Source: Bactericera cockerelli
Lineage: Eukaryota; Arthropoda; Insecta; Hemiptera; Triozidae
DNA length: 64,000 nucleotides
Direction of reading: 5' to 3'
Assembly: GCA_024516035.1 (NCBI GenBank)
Contig: CM044961.1
Location: 7,003,515 to 7,067,514 of the forward strand
Shown here piece after piece: positions 43,021-53,388 of the stretch. The notes below the pieces were generated by a model. That model had not been told where the DNA came from, ran no database searches, and saw only the letters and a program-made list of their open reading frames with translations. Every line of letters starts with the position of its first letter. The stretch's first letter is position 1. Both the position numbers and the translations under genes were made by a program.

Positions 43021-43212
43021 CACTATATAAACATTTAAGAAAAAATACAACTTATATGTTACATTATCGGGGAGCGGTAAAATGGGAATTGTCAAATGGT
43101 AATTACCATTTCTAGCACGTACAGGACATGAGTCCTGCTTACAATAATTATGAAAAATAGTTTGGAACAATTTTTGACAGTCCTCGCAAATGAGCATAGT
43201 AAACAAATATAT

Positions 43213-43509
43213 GTATGATTTTATTTGTGGTGAAGCACAAAGCCTCTTCACAACTTTTGTGTGTAGCGCAGCATTACTAAGAGCCTCCTTTACTTTTCGA
43301 ATTATTCTATTACATTCATTTCTTTTTACTCTGGTAATGCCGCCACTGGTCGTTACTCATACAAGTAACTACTCATTTTTCCTCACGAAGTATGAGTGGA
43401 CCCCGAACATCCAAGTACAGAGCAGAAAAATTCCTGCCCCGCTGGGAATCGAACCCAGGTCACCATGCGTGCAATGCCTAGCGCGCTAACTCACTCTGCC
43501 ACGGTGACT
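43213..43509 (-). mobile_element. tRNA-derived SINE family 1 (A), 3' member of pair
   Basis: Head GTCACCGTGGCAGAGTGAGT, GGTTCGATTCCCAGCGGGGC, and the A-type tail TTGTGCTTCACCACAAATAA. TAGTAAACAAATATAT directly adjoins its 3' end (43197-43212). Confidence 0.9.
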
Positions 43510-43521
43510 ATTATATATATA

Positions 43522-43847
43522 ATGCTTTTTCTTTGTGTTATTATGTCACAATTTTAGTGGGTAGCGCAGAATCATAGGACTTTACCACTTTAATTTACCA
43601 TATCTTGTATTATTTTTTTTGCCTAAGATTCTGCCACTGGTCGCTGCTTCACATTAAAGCAGCTACTCATTTTTCCTCACGAGGTATGAGTGGACCCCGA
43701 ACATCCAAGTACAGAGCAGAAAAAATCCTCCCCCGCTGGGAATCGAACCCAGGTCACCATGTGTGCAATGCCTAGCGCGCTAACTCGCTCTGCCACAGTG
43801 ACTACCTTGCCACAGTGACTACCTTGCCACAGTGACTACCTTACTAT
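43522..43847 (-). mobile_element. tRNA-derived SINE family 1 (B), 5' member of pair
   Basis: B-type tail (AACACAAAGAAAAAGC) and the usual head. The first 17 bp of the head (GGTAGTCACTGTGGCAA) are present three times in tandem (about 43789-43842). TAGTAAACAAATATAT follows at 43848-43863. Confidence 0.9.
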
Positions 43848-44929
43848 TAGTAAACAAATATATAATAGTAAGCAAATTGAAATAGAATAAAACAACAAAA
43901 AATACGATAAAGGAGCTCAAAATTTGTACCTACAAGTAAACTAAACTAAAAAAAGTATATAAAAAAATTCTCTGTATAGGGGGCTGACACATGTAGGGGA
44001 AGGTGGGACAAAATGGAAAAGACAAAAAGAAAATGTTTTCAAATATTGGAGGAAGAGAGCAGAAAATAGAGCAAGTTTAACAGCTCAAAAAGAGGATTGT
44101 AAAACCGAGACTTTGATGGTCGGAAATTTAATTAAACGTAACCTCCTTTAGTCCCCGACATTCCCCTACTTTGAGCAGACAAATTACCTACCTAGATGCC
44201 CTGGCTGCTCTATTTGCTTTAGGCATTAATGCAAGGTCAGCTAAAAGTTTAGTAGTCGGTGCATGAATCTTATCATACTTGGTGGATATTTCGTAGAAAC
44301 CTAGCTGGAGTGTAAGCCACAGATGTTGACTCTCTTCTGGGTAATTACAATGTGTTACAAAGAAAATCTTGAAACAAAGATCTACAGCTGCTACAATTGA
44401 ATTTTGAGGTTGTAAAATGTCATCCACAACACAATAAACATTGGTTGGATTTTTAAAATCACCTACATACATTTTAGGTCTGTACATTTTAGTCAATTTT
44501 TCGATTCGACTCACCCTGCAGGTTTCAATGTTAGAAGGACTGGACACATGCATTATGAATCCCTCGCAAACTTCAGACCTTGATGGTTTCCAAGAGTGAC
44601 ACTTCACCTTTTTTGTGGCGGGAACTGATGTGAGGTAGGGCAGCAATAGCAGACACTGCGCAGTCCGAGGCCCTCTCCTTCACGGCTTTTGCTAGGGTGA
44701 TGATCTTGTCCCTGTGATGGAGAAGACCTTCAATCAAACACGTTGTTCTTCCAGGATGCAATATGTCAAAGTCCATGTTTATCTAGAACAGAGAAGAACA
44801 CACGAGATAAATAATCAACTATCATTGATAGTCAAGAGAAAGAAAAAGAGATAAAGAATGAGAAAAGGAAGTGAGATCGAAATAAATAAAAAATGAATAG
44901 AAAATGAAAAATAAACGAAAGAAAGAGAG

Positions 44930-44939
44930 AAAGAAAGGA

Positions 44940-44968
<29 letters not shown>
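44930..44968. repeat. GA-rich microsatellite
   Basis: GAGAGAGAGA tract within a purine-rich stretch at 44830-45000. Confidence 0.9.
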
Positions 44969-44970
<2 letters not shown>

Positions 44971-45469
44971 GAATTGAAAGTAAAATAAAGTGAGAAAAAT
45001 AGTACTATACCACATAACAAGAAAATCACCGATTTTCTTAGTGTGGGTTGTTTAGGGCATGTTACTCGTATGTCAGTAAATAATAATTATCTATTCAGTA
45101 TTCAAGTTAATATTAAGGACTTATTGTAAAAATGTAATTTCATATAATATCAAAAATCAAAAAAGAAATAACTTACCAACACAGGTCCTCTTTCAGGATC
45201 CCGCAGAATACGATATGTGTTGAAGTACTGGATGATTGATTGAAATTTTTCATTGCCCGCCTGCAAACATTGGAGTCTGTCCCTTGATGTATCCTCCCAA
45301 CGGAGTTTGATAGTCTCGAAGGAATCACTTGGAGTAGCAGTCTCCAAACTTTGCAGATAGTTTTGAACTACGGTGTTTTCTGAAAACAAAACAACACATG
45401 TTATAAAAAAAGTCACGTAGCCCCACATCTGAGCTACAAAATTATTTTATTTATACCTTTTTTTTAAGA

Positions 45470-45602
45470 TATTTGTACTAATCACTATTTTGATCACAAC
45501 TACCCAAACTCGCTTTACCAAATATATGCTTAACCTGGTACTCGAACCACCGACCTCCAGGTTACAAGTCCGTCGCCTTATTGATCAGGCTACTGAGGTC
45601 TG
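45470..45602 (-). mobile_element. tRNA-derived SINE, family 2, inside an intron
   Basis: Reverse complement: GACCTCAGTAGCCTGATCAA, GGTGGTTCGAGTACCAGGTT, then AGTTGTGATCAAAATAGTGA. It lies between exons A and B of the 44188-45958 gene. Confidence 0.8.
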
Positions 45603-46269
45603 TCATAAGTTATCTATTTGTAGTTTAAGTATATACATACCTACGATATTGAATGTGTCTGTTGCAATGCTTTTGTTCAACTCCGAGTCCTCCTGCTCTT
45701 GGTTTTCCCGGTTCTGACTTGGCCTTCGCTTCTTGAACTCGATGACACCTTCCTTCTTTCCTTTATTTCTGAGAGTTCGCCAGATTTCATACAGCAAGCC
45801 GGACGTGGAGCTTCGGTAAGACTTATCTTTCTTTGAAGAAAATGCTTCAGGCAGATCATTGTCGCTGTCATTGGAACGGTACAATTTGAACCAGATCGTG
45901 GAGGTTTCTTGTTCAAAAGGAAACTGTTCTATGATTAGGTCCCGTATTCTCATGAAGTCTAAATATTTTAGGTAACTAAGATACTTTGTGAACAATAAGA
46001 AACTGGGTACATTTTTTTAGAATAGGTAGGTAAAATTTAAATTAATGTGTAATTTCTGTAAACTCAAGCAAGGTTTTAATTTTATCATTAGGCTATTTCA
46101 TTTTACACTTTTTAGCAGACAATTCCTCTCCTTCGCCTGCGTCGTCTCCTAAAATTTCGATCACTGACATTACGAACGTACTTAATACAACCTTGCCTTG
46201 TCACACTTAAAAAGAAATGATCGAACCGAACACAACTATCTTTATTGGAAACATAAAACCTTAGCATGA

Positions 46270-46523
46270 AATCATACAAACCGCCCTATTTCTATGCTAA
46301 AAATTATGCAGACTTTACATAAGTCTATACGAAGAATGTCAATCATGTTAAATTAGCATGAATCTATAGCTCTTATTTTTATGTTTGTATAGTTTTATAC
46401 GAACAGCCCTCATTGGCATGAAATGCATGCGTAAAGTAGCATACAATTACTTTATATGCGAAACACGTATGGTTTATGCTAATAGTTTAGCATAGCAGTT
46501 ATGCTAAGACTGTGAGGTATACG
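46270..46523. repeat. GCATA/TATGC-rich segment
   Basis: Repeated TTAGCATGAA, CTATGCTAAA, TATACGAA words resembling the arms of the 6.5 kb element. Confidence 0.65.
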
Positions 46524-47058
46524 AATTTGGCTTGAAGTTATGTCTTCAATTTTCCTATATGTATAACTCTATGCAAACATTTTGCGTTGACATAAAAAGC
46601 ATGCAGAATTAAGTATAAAGTGCCTTTTTGTACGAAAAATGCATGGTTCATGCCACCAAGTTTATGTTAAGCATGAGCCATGTACCAATTTGGCTTGAAG
46701 TTATGTCTTCAAATTTCCTGTATGTATAACTTTATGCAAACATTTTGCGTTGACATAAAAAGTATGCGGAAATAGGTGTAAAGTGCCTTTTTGTACGAAA
46801 AATGCATGGTTTATGCGACCGAGATTATGTTAAGCACGAGCGGTGTACCAATTTGGCTTGAAGTTATGTCTTCAAATTTCCTGTATGTATAACTTTATGC
46901 AAACATTTTGCGTTGACATAAAAAGTATGCGGAAATAAGTATAAAGTGCCTTTTTGTACGAAAAATGCATGGTTCATGCGACCGAGATTATGTTAAGCAC
47001 GAGCGGTGTACCAATTTGGCTTGAAGTTATGTCTTCAAATATTTCATTTGTATAACTT
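46524..47058. repeat. 163-bp tandem repeat, 3 units plus partial
   Basis: AATTTGGCTTGAAGTTATGT starts units at 46524, 46687, 46850 and 47013, exactly 163 bp apart. Units contain GTACGAAAAATGCATGGTT. Confidence 0.95.
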
Positions 47059-47095
47059 TATGTGTGTGCATCGATACTGTTATGTTCAGGATCGT

Positions 47096-47097
<2 letters not shown>

Positions 47098-47143
<46 letters not shown>

Positions 47144-47375
47144 ACACACACATTACACACACACAGTACACACACACAGTACACACACACAGTACACACA
47201 CACAGTACACACACATACATACACACACGCAGTACACACAAACACACACACACACATACATACACACATACACATACACATTACACACACACATACATAC
47301 ACACACACACAGTACACACACACACAGTACACACAAACACACACACACATACATACACAGACACACACACAGTAC
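47098..47375. repeat. (CA)n microsatellite with CAGTA interruptions
   Basis: ACACACACAGTACACACACA higher-order pattern; translates as His/Thr or Cys/Val repeats without meaning. Confidence 0.97.
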
Positions 47376-47689
47376 AAATGAAAAATATTTGGGCAAAAAA
47401 GTGGTTTTTTGTGAAATTGGTATGAAAAGTTAAAAGTTTAACAATTGTCTTTAGTAATTCAGGTAATTTTTATAACATTTTACTCTCGAACATTTTGCTC
47501 TCAGATCATTCATTTTTGCTGCAGAACTCCCGTAAGTTGAGTTGATCATTTTTCCCCAATTCAGGTGGCCACTAATAATTTGTAGGTATATAGGTGCTCA
47601 TATAGGTGCTCACTACAGCATTGTAGGATTTTTTCCAGTAAATCCAAATCTAATTATAATCCATCTTTTCTGTAATTGCTGAGGACAAG

Positions 47690-47845
47690 TCGCTATGGAC
47701 AATACCTCCATAGATAGATTGTCGTTACGAGGCTGAATGGGTCCCGAAAACATCCAAACCCATGTTGACAAATTATTGTCTCCGCCGGGATTCGAGCCCG
47801 GGTCTAACGAGTGCAAAGACCACTGAGCCATGTGCTGTGGGAGCT
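47690..47845 (-). mobile_element. tRNA-like SINE fragment
   Basis: Reverse complement: GGCTCAGTGGTCTTTGCACT, then GACCCGGGCTCGAATCCCGG. A second B-box-like piece lies at 47990-48040 (CGGGTTCGAACCCTGACGG on the minus strand). Confidence 0.6.
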
Positions 47846-48044
47846 GGTCCCGTCGTATATTAACATCAGGTATATGAATTGTACACACAATACTTACTCC
47901 ACACAGGTGTTCCGAAGTTCAGTTCAAATGTTCCAAATGTCATTAAAAAAGTATCTCAAACAGTGACCAAACCATCACGGTTGCAAATTATTGCCCCCGT
48001 CAGGGTTCGAACCCGGGTACTCATTCATGCGGGAGCTGGGCTAG

Positions 48045-48420
48045 TTTAGCATATAATTTATGCTAAAGTTTATGCTAAAGTATTTATGCTACCCTAGAAA
48101 AACAGTTATTTTATGTTAAGATTTTGTTAGCATGAAATTATACGAACTTCACTATACATGTTCCGCATAAAAAGCTTCTCTTAGCATACATGTGGCACTG
48201 TTAGCATACATGAGATGACGTCATTAAAACCTGTTGTATAAAATTAAGCTAATTTTAGTATAAAAAACTTTTATGCTAAAGCCATTTTTATACGAACGGC
48301 TCTTTTTGTGTAAATTATGCTAAAATTATGTATAAATGCGAAAAAATTGATTTTTTTTAGCATAAAATATGCTAAATTACTATAGTTTTTATGCGAATGG
48401 TTTTTATACAAACTTTTTAA
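48045..48420. repeat. GCATA/TATGC array, right arm
   Basis: TTTAGCATATAATTTATGCT, TTAGCATACATG x 2, TTATGCTAAA words in both orientations up to the right TIR. Confidence 0.8.
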
Positions 48421-48659
48421 AAAATCCTTTTTCAGCGTGTACTTATGTTTGTTTGTTTGTTTGTTTGTCCGGAGTTGTTTAGCCAAAACGGTAAGAGATA
48501 GCGAAAAATGTCTCAGAATTGACCCCCCAAAACCATTATCGCTTTGTCTAGAAAAATTATTAAAAGTTCAAAAAGGCATTGCTGTCCAGCAGTACGGCCA
48601 TGCCTTAGTAAATTTGAAATTTAGTCCCGTTGCAAAGCACGGGGAAACGGCTAGTTTAC

Positions 48660-49100
48660 GAATAATATAATAAAAAAAATGAAGGAGTAATGTTAGAAAA
48701 ATAATGATATTTAACAAAATATATTACTTTGTCAAAAAGAATATCTACAAGAAGTGAAAAGGTCACTTAGTCAACGAGTGTTAAATTTTTCTTACACTCC
48801 TCGTCCCGAGCCGTAAATTTAAAACCACACAAGTTAAAATTTTATCTCATGAAATTTGAATGAGAATGTATCCAAGTGTTTTTGTCACTAAAAAAGCACT
48901 AAAAGATGAGAAATTGAGAATGTTTGAAAACACTCAGTAAATTATAAAGGACAAATACTAGGTTTTCACTGAAAACCGTATTTTTAAAACAAAATAATTC
49001 AGAGCAGTTGATTAAAAAAAGTAACGGAACGATCTTAACACACGTCTGAATCTTCTATCGGCGACTCGGGAAAAAAAGAATAGGTATTTATTTAAAAAAG
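48660..49100. other. no feature seen
   Basis: Unassigned AT-rich DNA. Confidence 0.45.
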
Positions 49101-49104
49101 ATGT

Positions 49105-49280
49105 TTACCTTCCATTCGCAGGATACTCAAAAAACTGCTAGCCAGCACATTAAACTCACCCAGCCTGGGTTGAGCCGGAAAGCCAGCATCACGAAGTCTT
49201 CACCTTACTGGACGTTGCTTACCTTCGGTGATCCTACGAGAATCGGATCATTCAACGCGCCAACGACGGTGGCTCAGCTC
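49105..49280 (-). mobile_element. 5S rRNA-derived SINE, partial
   Basis: Reverse complement: GCCACCGTCGTTGGCGCGTT, CCGATTCTCGTAGGATCACC, GAAGGTAAGCAACGTCCAGT, then core CCCAACCCAGGCTGGGTGAG. The 5S head is quite well preserved. Confidence 0.75.
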
Positions 49281-49531
49281 AGATTGTGTACGTGATTGAT
49301 GCACAAATTGAAGTTTTATGTCTTTATTACTTCTAAAAACTTCTAATATTAGACATAGGAAATATTATGTTTGTTTTTTTTTATATAAAAAAAGAATAAT
49401 ATTTTTTTCGTTTAATTAGGTCAGTCAAAGAATCCAGGGGTAATATGTTTACTATACTGAATTATCAAGGTTATTTTTAGCTAGAATATTGGTTTTATAT
49501 ACATATTACAAAATGAAGGTTTTAGTAACCT

Positions 49532-49830
49532 GGGAGCCTTTGCCCCTTTGGAACTACCTGACAATCCTTGCCTTCAAAAGAACTGGGATAAGATCAAGGT
49601 GCACAAGCTCTTATATTCCAAATAATGGTACTACCCAACCAGAAATGAAAATCGTCCTATATTTTCATTTCTGAAAATATAGGACGATTTTCATTTCTGG
49701 GAGCCTTTGCCCCTTTGGAACTACCTGACAATCCTTGCCTTCAAAAGAACTGGGATAAGATCAAGGTGCACAAGCTCTTATATTCCAAATAATGGTACTA
49801 CCCAACCAGAAATGAAAATCGTCCTATATT
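49532..49830. repeat. 132-bp direct repeat joined by an inverted segment
   Basis: 49532-49663 and 49699-49830 are identical by eye. The join contains a perfect inverted repeat of 26 bp (49641-49666 and 49673-49698) with a 6-bp spacer. Confidence 0.95.
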
Positions 49831-49834
49831 ATCG

Positions 49835-50615
49835 TTAGACTATCAAATACACATTATGCGAAAAATACCTACATGTAATTGGAGAGATTCGAAGTGACGT
49901 TGGATCCCAAAACAGACAATTTCTATTGAGTTTTTTTTTCAATTACTTTCAAGTGTAGAAAGAATGATATACTATCATCTTCGAGTAGGTCTCACTTAAT
50001 TACATGTAATAAATTGTAAGCTGTGATAATATATAATAATCTCCTGATGCAGACTGTTGTGTTTTCACATCAATGCTAAATTGGCCGGCCTCTAGGCGTA
50101 TAGAAGGTTAAGTGCTGATTTTGAAAAACAAATAGTTCCTTAATTAGGTTTATCAATAAAAGTTCGCGTTGGTCCTGATACTCTATCAAGTGTAGTAGTT
50201 TTTTACTCATTAAACCACCTTTAACTGATACTTTCTTGTGACACATTCCAGTCAGAGAACCATTGTGCAAATTAAATCCCTCCATTAATTTAATATTTTC
50301 TAATTGGGAATTGGGGGAAACTACCGTGTCAGGCTTTACAGTATATTTTATTCAATAATATTAACTATCTATCGTTCTTTTTATTTTTGTCGTCAAAATT
50401 TCCAAGTTTTGTAATGGTTCTCCACTTTTTTTCTCTCTTAATATTGTGCTGATATTTATTATTATTTAAATTTGTGTTAAAAAATATCGTTCATGTATTC
50501 AGATTAACAGGTATGTTCCTCGATTGTAATTGAGGTAAGCTAACTTGTTTGGCCTTGGAAAAAGCATTTTTATTTTGGACTTTTTTCCTCAAATTTTCGA
50601 CCTTGAATTTCGATT
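49835..50615. other. no feature seen
   Basis: No supported ORF or repeat. Confidence 0.45.
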
Positions 50616-50617
50616 TT

Positions 50618-50698
50618 GGACCACGGGGAAAGGATTGATATACAAGTTGTCCGACAACTTGGACCACGAGGAAAGGATTGATATACAAGTTGTCCGAC
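50618..50698. repeat. 42-bp tandem duplication
   Basis: GGACCACGGGGAAAGGATTG / ATATACAAGTTGTCCGA occurs twice. Confidence 0.9.
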
Positions 50699-50849
50699 TC
50701 AACATGTCTCATCAGAAGAAGAAGTTCAGCGACTCTTGTGAGAAGAAGAATGGACACGTTGAGCTTGTTTTGCGACACATTGAAAAAAGAAATGACCATA
50801 GTGAGTATTGTTATAGTAAGTATTAATAGTTTTATTATAATCATACACT

Positions 50850-50940
50850 AACACGTTCACCGCCGTAAACCCATACGGGGGGTTTTTTAGAAATAGAGCT
50901 GGTACCGAAATCCCACATGGAGGCTCTATTGATTTTATTG
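50850..50940. mobile_element. possible piggyBac-like end
   Basis: CTAACACGTTCACCGCCGTA resembles the end of the MITE at 34730, with GGTACCGAAATCCCACATGG inside. No partner end recognised. Confidence 0.35.
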
Positions 50941-51214
50941 ACTGGTACCGTAAAACACCCTTGGGCTTTTGAAAGATGTGAAGAGTTTCTGTACACTAAA
51001 CCACTAAAGTCCTTTTATTTCAATGTATTTCTTGTGGGATTATGATTGTCCTGGAACAGAACTACAACTTGATATACTTGTCAATTCGAAAAAATTGTCA
51101 GTTTTGGCTAAACAAGTTTGGCACAGAAGAATAAGTCATATAAAATATTGGGGCAATGAAAGTATTAAAACGAATAATGTTTTACAGTTGTTTGTAAGGG
51201 ATACCTTCCGGTGG

Positions 51215-51358
51215 GCTCGTGTTGACACAGCACCTAAATGGGAATTATTATGTCACTTCTCACCCATCGGAAGGGAGGCATACTACGAGATGGGCAAGCT
51301 ATAACACAGATCACAAGTGTCTACAGAAGCTCCTGTAGACGCTTATGGCTAGAAAATA
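51215..51358 (+). mobile_element. SINE family 7, body
   Basis: GTGTTGACACAGCACCTAAA, TTCTCACCCATCGGAAGGGA, CACAAGTGTCTACAGAAGCT. Parallel to 31125-31280. Confidence 0.7.
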
Positions 51359-52003
51359 AAAAATCTGGTGTAAACATCACACGACTTTCCTTATCTCCCA
51401 AAAAGGAGTCGAATTCCGCCACTGGTGACTGAACGGTAACAGATAACTAAAAATTAATGTCAAATTCGTGATCAGCACTTCAAAATCATTTAATTTGATA
51501 TGTCACAACCCCCATCTAGGATTAATAATAAAAAAGTTAGTCCAATCGGGTCCCCCTACAATACCGGTAAATTGGGGCCGAGGTCTGAAAAGTTAAAGAT
51601 ATCAAAAAAATGATCAGAGTGAACCCCTATTATTTTTTTTTTAATCTGAGAAAATGTTGTTCTCTAACTTTTTTTGTATCTTTAACCAATTCAAAGAAGC
51701 GGTGCTTGCGGCCAATATTTGCGGCCCTGCGGCCGCAGAATGCGGCCGATTTCAACCAAAAGTTTCATGGTTCGTCTGGTGTATAAAATTAATTACCATA
51801 CCAAATTTCAAGTCTCTAGCTCTTACCGTTCTTGAGATATCCTGTTCACACACACACAGACACACAGACAGACGCACGGACCAATGGCTGAAAACCACTT
51901 TTTTGGTATCCTGAGGCTATGATTCGTCCAGAAATCTGAAAAGCTGGGTAGGTCAAAATTTCGACGAATACAATACTTTCCTTATTATAGGATAAGGAAA
52001 GTA
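51359..52003. repeat. 650-bp dispersed repeat with terminal hairpin, copy 1
   Basis: Begins AATCTGGTGTAAACATCACA. The body has ACCGGTAAATTGGGGCCGAG and GCGGCCCTGCGGCCGC, then CACA repeats, and ends with the 30-bp palindrome at 51974-52003. Colinear with 52263-52928. Confidence 0.85.
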
Positions 52004-52049
52004 AAAAGGCTGTGAAACACTCATCTTTAAGCTAGATGAAAAAAAATTG

Positions 52050-52105
52050 TCAACGTGGCCGATGAGCTAGCGCCCTACGCTTGCACCCACGGTGATCAAA
52101 AATAA
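52050..52105 (+). mobile_element. family-1 SINE head fragment
   Basis: CAACGTGGCCGATGAGCTAG / CGCCCTACGCTTGCACCCAC, degenerate. Confidence 0.4.
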
Positions 52106-52262
52106 TGAATAATTTTGCGAAAACGACCAAACCATACTTAGAACTCAACGTGAAAACGCACATTTTATGATCTTCCTGTGGGGCTACCTGAAGGAAAAAG
52201 TCCACACCAATAAACTGTGATCATCAGAGGAGCTCAGAAACAATATTCGAGTAAATATTGAA

Positions 52263-52928
52263 AAAATCTGGTGTAAACATCACACGACTTTCCTTATCAT
52301 ATTAGGAATGGAAACGGGACCGAAAGCCACTGGTGACTTAAAGGTAACATTTATCTAAAAATAAACATCAAATTCGTAATCAGCACCTTAAAATCATTGG
52401 ATTTGATATGTCACAACTCCCATCTAGGATGAATACTAAAAAAGTTAGTCCAAGCGGGTCCCCCTCAAAATACCGGTAAATTGGGGCCGAGTTCAAAAAA
52501 GTTCAAGATATCAAAAAAATGATCAGAATAGACTCCTATTATTTTTTTAATCTAAGAAAATGTTGTTCTCTAACTTTTCTTGTATCTTTAACCAATTCAT
52601 AGAAACGGCGCTTGCGGCCAATATTTGCGGCCCTGCGGCCGCATTCTGCAGCCGATTGCAACCAAAAGTTTCGTGGTTCGTCTGGTGTATAAAATTAATT
52701 TCCATACCAAATTTCAAGTCTCTAACTCTTACCGTTCTTGAGATATCCTGTTCACACACACACACACACACACACAACACACAGACACACAGACAGACGC
52801 ACGGACCAATGGCTGAAAACAACTTTTTTGGTATCCTGAGGCTATGATTCGTCCAGAAATGTGAAAAACTGGGTAGGTCAAATTTTCGACGAATACAATA
52901 CTTTCCTTATTATAGGATAAGGAAAGTA
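52263..52928. repeat. 650-bp dispersed repeat with terminal hairpin, copy 2
   Basis: Same start, body and terminal palindrome (52899-52928) as copy 1, in direct orientation about 904 bp downstream. Confidence 0.85.
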
Positions 52929-52929
52929 A

Positions 52930-53385
52930 AAATCACACCAGCAAACTGTTAAAAAGACATGAAAATGGTCTAAAATAAACCAATGATAACATGAGTTCAA
53001 GAGAAGACTACTTGACCGACATAACTTTTCACACCCTACGTAAAAATTCTCTATAAAGAATACTGTACTGTTGATCAAAAGTAATTAAATATTTACATAG
53101 GAAAGGTACTTTTTGACCACCCTGTACACGGTGTCGCATTTACAATAGCTTCACATTTTCTTAAAAATTCCGTGATGTGACTCCTTCACTTGCCATGAAA
53201 ATGGATATAATTTTTGGATGTTGTTCAATTTCCATGTTTGTTTCAAATTGTGTTTCAAGTCCTCGTATACTTATTAATTTTTTCAACTTTTATTATTATT
53301 ATTTTCTCCTCTTGAACCGCAGACCTGACATTCTTCCAGCTGAAAGATAAAGTTAAATTTTAAAGTCAGATGAAAAGGTACTACT
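52930..53385. other. no feature seen; CACCCTGTAC at 53120
   Basis: Possible lone MITE end, otherwise unassigned. Confidence 0.4.
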
Positions 53386-53388
53386 TAA

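Larger units (their letters stand above)
44188..45958 (-). pseudogene. spliced gene of an uncharacterised animal family, frameshifted
   Basis: Three minus-strand exons can be read. Exon A 45958-45641 encodes FMRIRDLIIEQFPFEQETST and SGLLYEIWRTLRNKG, and ends at donor GTATGT. Exon B 45379-45177 starts after TTTTGTTTTCAG, encodes NYLQSLETATPSDSFETIKL and IIQYFNTYRILRDPERGPVL, and ends at GTAAGT. Exon C 44782-44188 starts after CTTCTCTGTTCTAG and encodes INMDFDILHPGR. After a frameshift between about 44645 and 44600 it gives SWKPSRSEVCEGFIMHV, then AAVDLCFKIFFVTHCNYPEE and TKYDKIHAP, ending in a stop. Both introns keep reading phase (phase 1, then 0). From memory the block order matches a multi-copy, uncharacterised arthropod and vertebrate family (CFKIFxxxNxxYPxES signature). 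No catalytic motif is known to me. A further 5' exon is implied by an acceptor-like TATTTAG before exon A; a small ATG-started acidic stretch near 46165 could be it. Confidence 0.7.
41972..48439. mobile_element. 6.5 kb TIR element with TA target, unknown superfamily
   Basis: CACGGTGAAAAA at the left and the inverse of CACGCTGAAAAA at the right (11 of 12 match), flanked by TA at 41970-41971 and 48440-48441. The ends are followed by dense GCATA/TATGC inverted and direct repeats and TGACGTCA words (about 42120-42145 and near 48220). The interior has a spliced minus-strand gene, a SINE pair, a 163-bp array and a CA tract. No transposase motif was recognised, so mobilisation could be in trans. Confidence 0.7.
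41930..48654 (+). mobile_element. Helitron split by a 6.5 kb insertion
   Basis: 5' end TCTCTATATATAAAACAGAA after A41929. The 3' end has a CCCGT-TGCAAAGC-ACGGG hairpin, then GAAACGG, CTAG at 48651-48654, and T48655. The Helitron itself is only 41930-41971 plus 48440-48654 (about 257 bp). Its uninterrupted counterpart is seen at 1-139. Confidence 0.85.

Noticed and set aside
47006..47425. His/Thr-rich and Cys/Val-rich open frames
   Set aside because: Produced by the CA microsatellite.
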